This document shows, in pieces, positions 5,871 to 6,608 of a stretch of DNA of 6,608 nt. The translations under genes were made by a program, and so were the position numbers. Positions within the stretch are counted from its first letter, which is position 1. Every line of letters starts with the position of its first letter. The DNA comes from J054 sp051008735 (GTDB lineage Bacteria > Pseudomonadota > Gammaproteobacteria > Steroidobacterales > GCA-2729495). Location of the stretch: positions 1 to 6,608 of the forward strand of contig JBPCXH010000022.1 in assembly GCA_051008735.1 (NCBI GenBank), given 5' to 3'. The notes below the pieces were generated by a model. That model worked only from the letters and a program-made list of their open reading frames with translations, was not told the origin of the DNA and made no database searches.

Positions 5871-6194
5871 TTAGTGGGCCGTGTCGTCGAATCCGGTGCT
5901 GACGCTCCGGACTATATCCTGTTGATCAAAAACGACCTGGACTTCCTGTGCATTGAGCTGGCGCTGACGTCCAAAGCCCGGGGTTTTGGACCAGAGCACA
6001 GCCACCGAGCCGTCGCGACCCAGGGTCTGGGATGTGGCCTTGCCGAGCAGGGACAGAGCTTGCTGACGGGTGGTCTGCCCGGTTCTGAGGCGGGACAGCC
6101 GTCCGGCCGTGTAGGCGTTCGGCCGCGGTCGCCGGATACCGGCGTAGGTCAGTAAAAACAGGCTGCAGGAAAGAACAGTGAGCAGTTGAGGCAT
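5871..6194 (-). CDS. Small BamE/SmpA-like envelope protein
   Basis: A 107-residue product on the minus strand. Residues 4-20 are hydrophobic (LLTVLSCSLFLLTYAGI), giving a signal peptide or membrane anchor. Residues 35-100 fit the BamE/SmpA-OmlA pattern: RLRTGQTTRQQALSLLGKAT (a turn, then an LLG-type helix end), a short strand ending in LW, and EVQVVFDQQDIVRSVSTGF, the typical closing strand pair. BamE is a lipoprotein of the outer-membrane protein assembly machine; many small proteins share the fold without that job. The only lipobox candidate is VLSC (Cys10), which would leave an N-region of nine residues with no positive charge, so lipoprotein status is doubtful. GGGAGGA on the minus strand (6204-6198) lies 3 nt before the ATG and supports the start. 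The stop TAA (5873-5871) is 3 bp from the convergent nuclease stop. Confidence 0.6.
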   Translation of the reverse strand: MPQLLTVLSCSLFLLTYAGIRRPRPNAYTAGRLSRLRTGQTTRQQALSLLGKATSQTLGRDGSVAVLWSKTPGFGRQRQLNAQEVQVVFDQQDIVRSVSTGFDDTAH

Positions 6195-6354
6195 GAGTCC
6201 TCCCGTTTCGTCAATGCTGTTGCAGTGGTTCCCACGTTAACGACTCCGCCGGCACAAGGCTGGTCCGGGCAAGTCGCTTAGTGGTCGCATCGCCTCAGTC
6301 GGGTTTATTGATCCGGGTCTGTCAGTGGCTCGGCCTGGCGCAGTGGGCGAGCAG

Positions 6355-6399
6355 AAAAAACGATGCCCGACCCCACAGGGAGGGCGGGGGCCGGGCATC
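6355..6399 (-). terminator. Minus-strand intrinsic terminator, downstream copy
   Basis: GATGCCCG (6362-6369) pairs with CGGGCATC (6392-6399). After one A-C mismatch, CCCC (6371-6374) pairs with GGGG (6387-6390), closing a 12-nt loop. On the minus strand the stem is followed by one G and then six T (6360-6355). With the preceding stem it forms a tandem terminator for a transcript arriving from the right of the window. Confidence 0.65.
6378..6395 (+). other. Short-loop G-quadruplex motif
   Basis: The plus strand reads GGG-A-GGG-C-GGGGG-CC-GGG: four G-runs with loops of 1, 1 and 2 nt, which by general rules is a very stable quadruplex type. It lies in the loop and right arm of the downstream minus-strand terminator, so the two structures would compete in the DNA. 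Confidence 0.5.
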
Positions 6400-6411
6400 T
6401 CTGCAGTCCCG

Positions 6412-6441
6412 AAAAGAAAGCCCCGCCGGGGGAGGCGGGGC
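6412..6441 (-). terminator. Minus-strand intrinsic terminator, upstream copy
   Basis: GCCCCGCC (6420-6427) and GGCGGGGC (6434-6441) form a perfect 8-bp GC stem with a 6-nt loop. Read on the minus strand it is followed directly by TTTCTTTT (6419-6412). The plus-strand side has no T-run, so it works for leftward transcription only. Confidence 0.65.
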
Positions 6442-6470
6442 CGTTGGGACACCGGGCCGTTGGGGGGGGG
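6437..6470 (+). other. G-quadruplex motif with a nine-G run
   Basis: GGGG-CCGTT-GGG-ACACC-GGG-CCGTT followed by nine G. Four G-runs are separated by three 5-nt loops, two of them identical. The nine-G run (6462-6470) is a likely site of length variation by slippage. Confidence 0.5.
6438..6464 (+). repeat. 11-bp direct repeat GGGCCGTTGGG
   Basis: GGGCCGTTGGG occurs at 6438-6448 and again at 6454-6464, separated by ACACC, a 16-bp period. The repeat generates the quadruplex motif described for this stretch. Confidence 0.7.
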
Positions 6471-6608
6471 AGGCCCGATGAGAAGCACTATAGATACCCC
6501 CGCCCTAACGGAGCCTTACCGGGGCATTAATTCCCTGTAATGTTATTCATGGATAGGAAAGCCATTCATAGCAAGGGTTTCAGCCGGCAGAGGCGGGTAA
6601 AAAGTGAG

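Larger units (their letters stand above)
6195..6608. other. Right-hand region without a recognised complete gene
   Basis: Positions 6195-6350 should hold the promoter of the minus-strand BamE-like gene, but I see no good -35/-10 pair there; the 8-bp palindrome CGTTAACG (6235-6242) is the only notable element. Positions 6355-6441 carry two minus-strand terminators and 6378-6470 carry G-quadruplex-type runs. Positions 6480-6608 are AT-richer and contain a small dyad, CATTA (6525-6529) with TAATG (6538-6542), and ATTCAT repeated at about 6545 and 6564. On the minus strand a frame is open from the right edge to a TAA at 6545-6543, about 21 residues with no recognisable family. It could be the end of a gene lying to the right. 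Confidence 0.5.

Noticed and set aside
5874..6155. Plus-strand 93-residue open frame opposite the BamE-like gene
   Set aside because: No ribosome binding site or domain pattern is seen; the minus-strand frame has a hydrophobic N-terminus, a Shine-Dalgarno and a BamE-like pattern.
6237..6488. Minus-strand 83-residue open frame in the right-hand region
   Set aside because: It spans both terminator stems and the G-runs, and its Pro/Gly/Arg-rich translation looks like non-coding GC-rich DNA.
6480..6608. A tRNA or other structured RNA gene at the right edge
   Set aside because: No cloverleaf, TTC-type loop or other recognisable RNA landmark was found on either strand; only short dyads and repeats are present.

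Overview
The window looks like chromosomal DNA from a GC-rich, aerobic, Gram-negative bacterium, most likely a gammaproteobacterium. The grounds are a periplasmic quinohemoprotein dehydrogenase, a Tat-type signal peptide, a BamE/SmpA-like outer-membrane-type domain and a hipBA toxin-antitoxin pair. No marker gene fixes the genus, so the taxonomy is inference. No rRNA, tRNA, CRISPR array or insertion sequence was recognised.

Layout. (1) Positions 3-1790 (+) hold the 3' part of a PQQ- and heme c-dependent alcohol dehydrogenase whose N-terminus lies left of the window. (2) Positions 1791-1986 form an AT-richer control region with a good sigma70-type promoter (TTGACT-N17-TATAAG). It also holds four copies of a dyad, TCGNC-N6-GNCGA, at starts 1840, 1880, 1926 and 1966, which I read as the operators of the next gene pair. 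(3) Positions 1987-2340 (hipB, XRE antitoxin) and 2337-3638 (hipA, HipA-family kinase toxin) overlap by 4 nt and are translationally coupled. (4) Positions 3639-3767 are an intergenic segment with interlocking inverted repeats. (5) Positions 3768-5012 (+) encode an enolase-superfamily enzyme of mandelate-racemase type with an N-terminal Tat signal. (6) Positions 5088-5867 (+) encode a stand-alone PD-(D/E)XK nuclease of the RecB/Cas4 type with four cysteines placed for an Fe-S cluster. (7) Positions 5871-6194 (-) encode a small BamE/SmpA-like envelope protein, convergent with the nuclease gene and only 3 bp from it. (8) Positions 6195-6608 have no convincing complete gene. They contain two tandem minus-strand intrinsic terminators and a cluster of G-quadruplex-forming runs.

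How the genes work together. Only hipB-hipA is a clear functional unit: HipB should bind and restrain the HipA kinase, and the complex should repress the promoter through the operator array. The dehydrogenase and the enolase-superfamily enzyme both look periplasmic and could serve oxidation and dehydration of alcohols or sugar acids, but hipBA lies between them and a shared pathway is not shown.

Most worth a second look: the four-site hipBA operator array, whose sequence differs from the E. coli HipB site; the apparent loss of the catalytic Asp (Asn instead) in the quinoprotein, together with a Glu-to-Asp change at a calcium ligand; and the terminator/G-quadruplex cluster at the right end.
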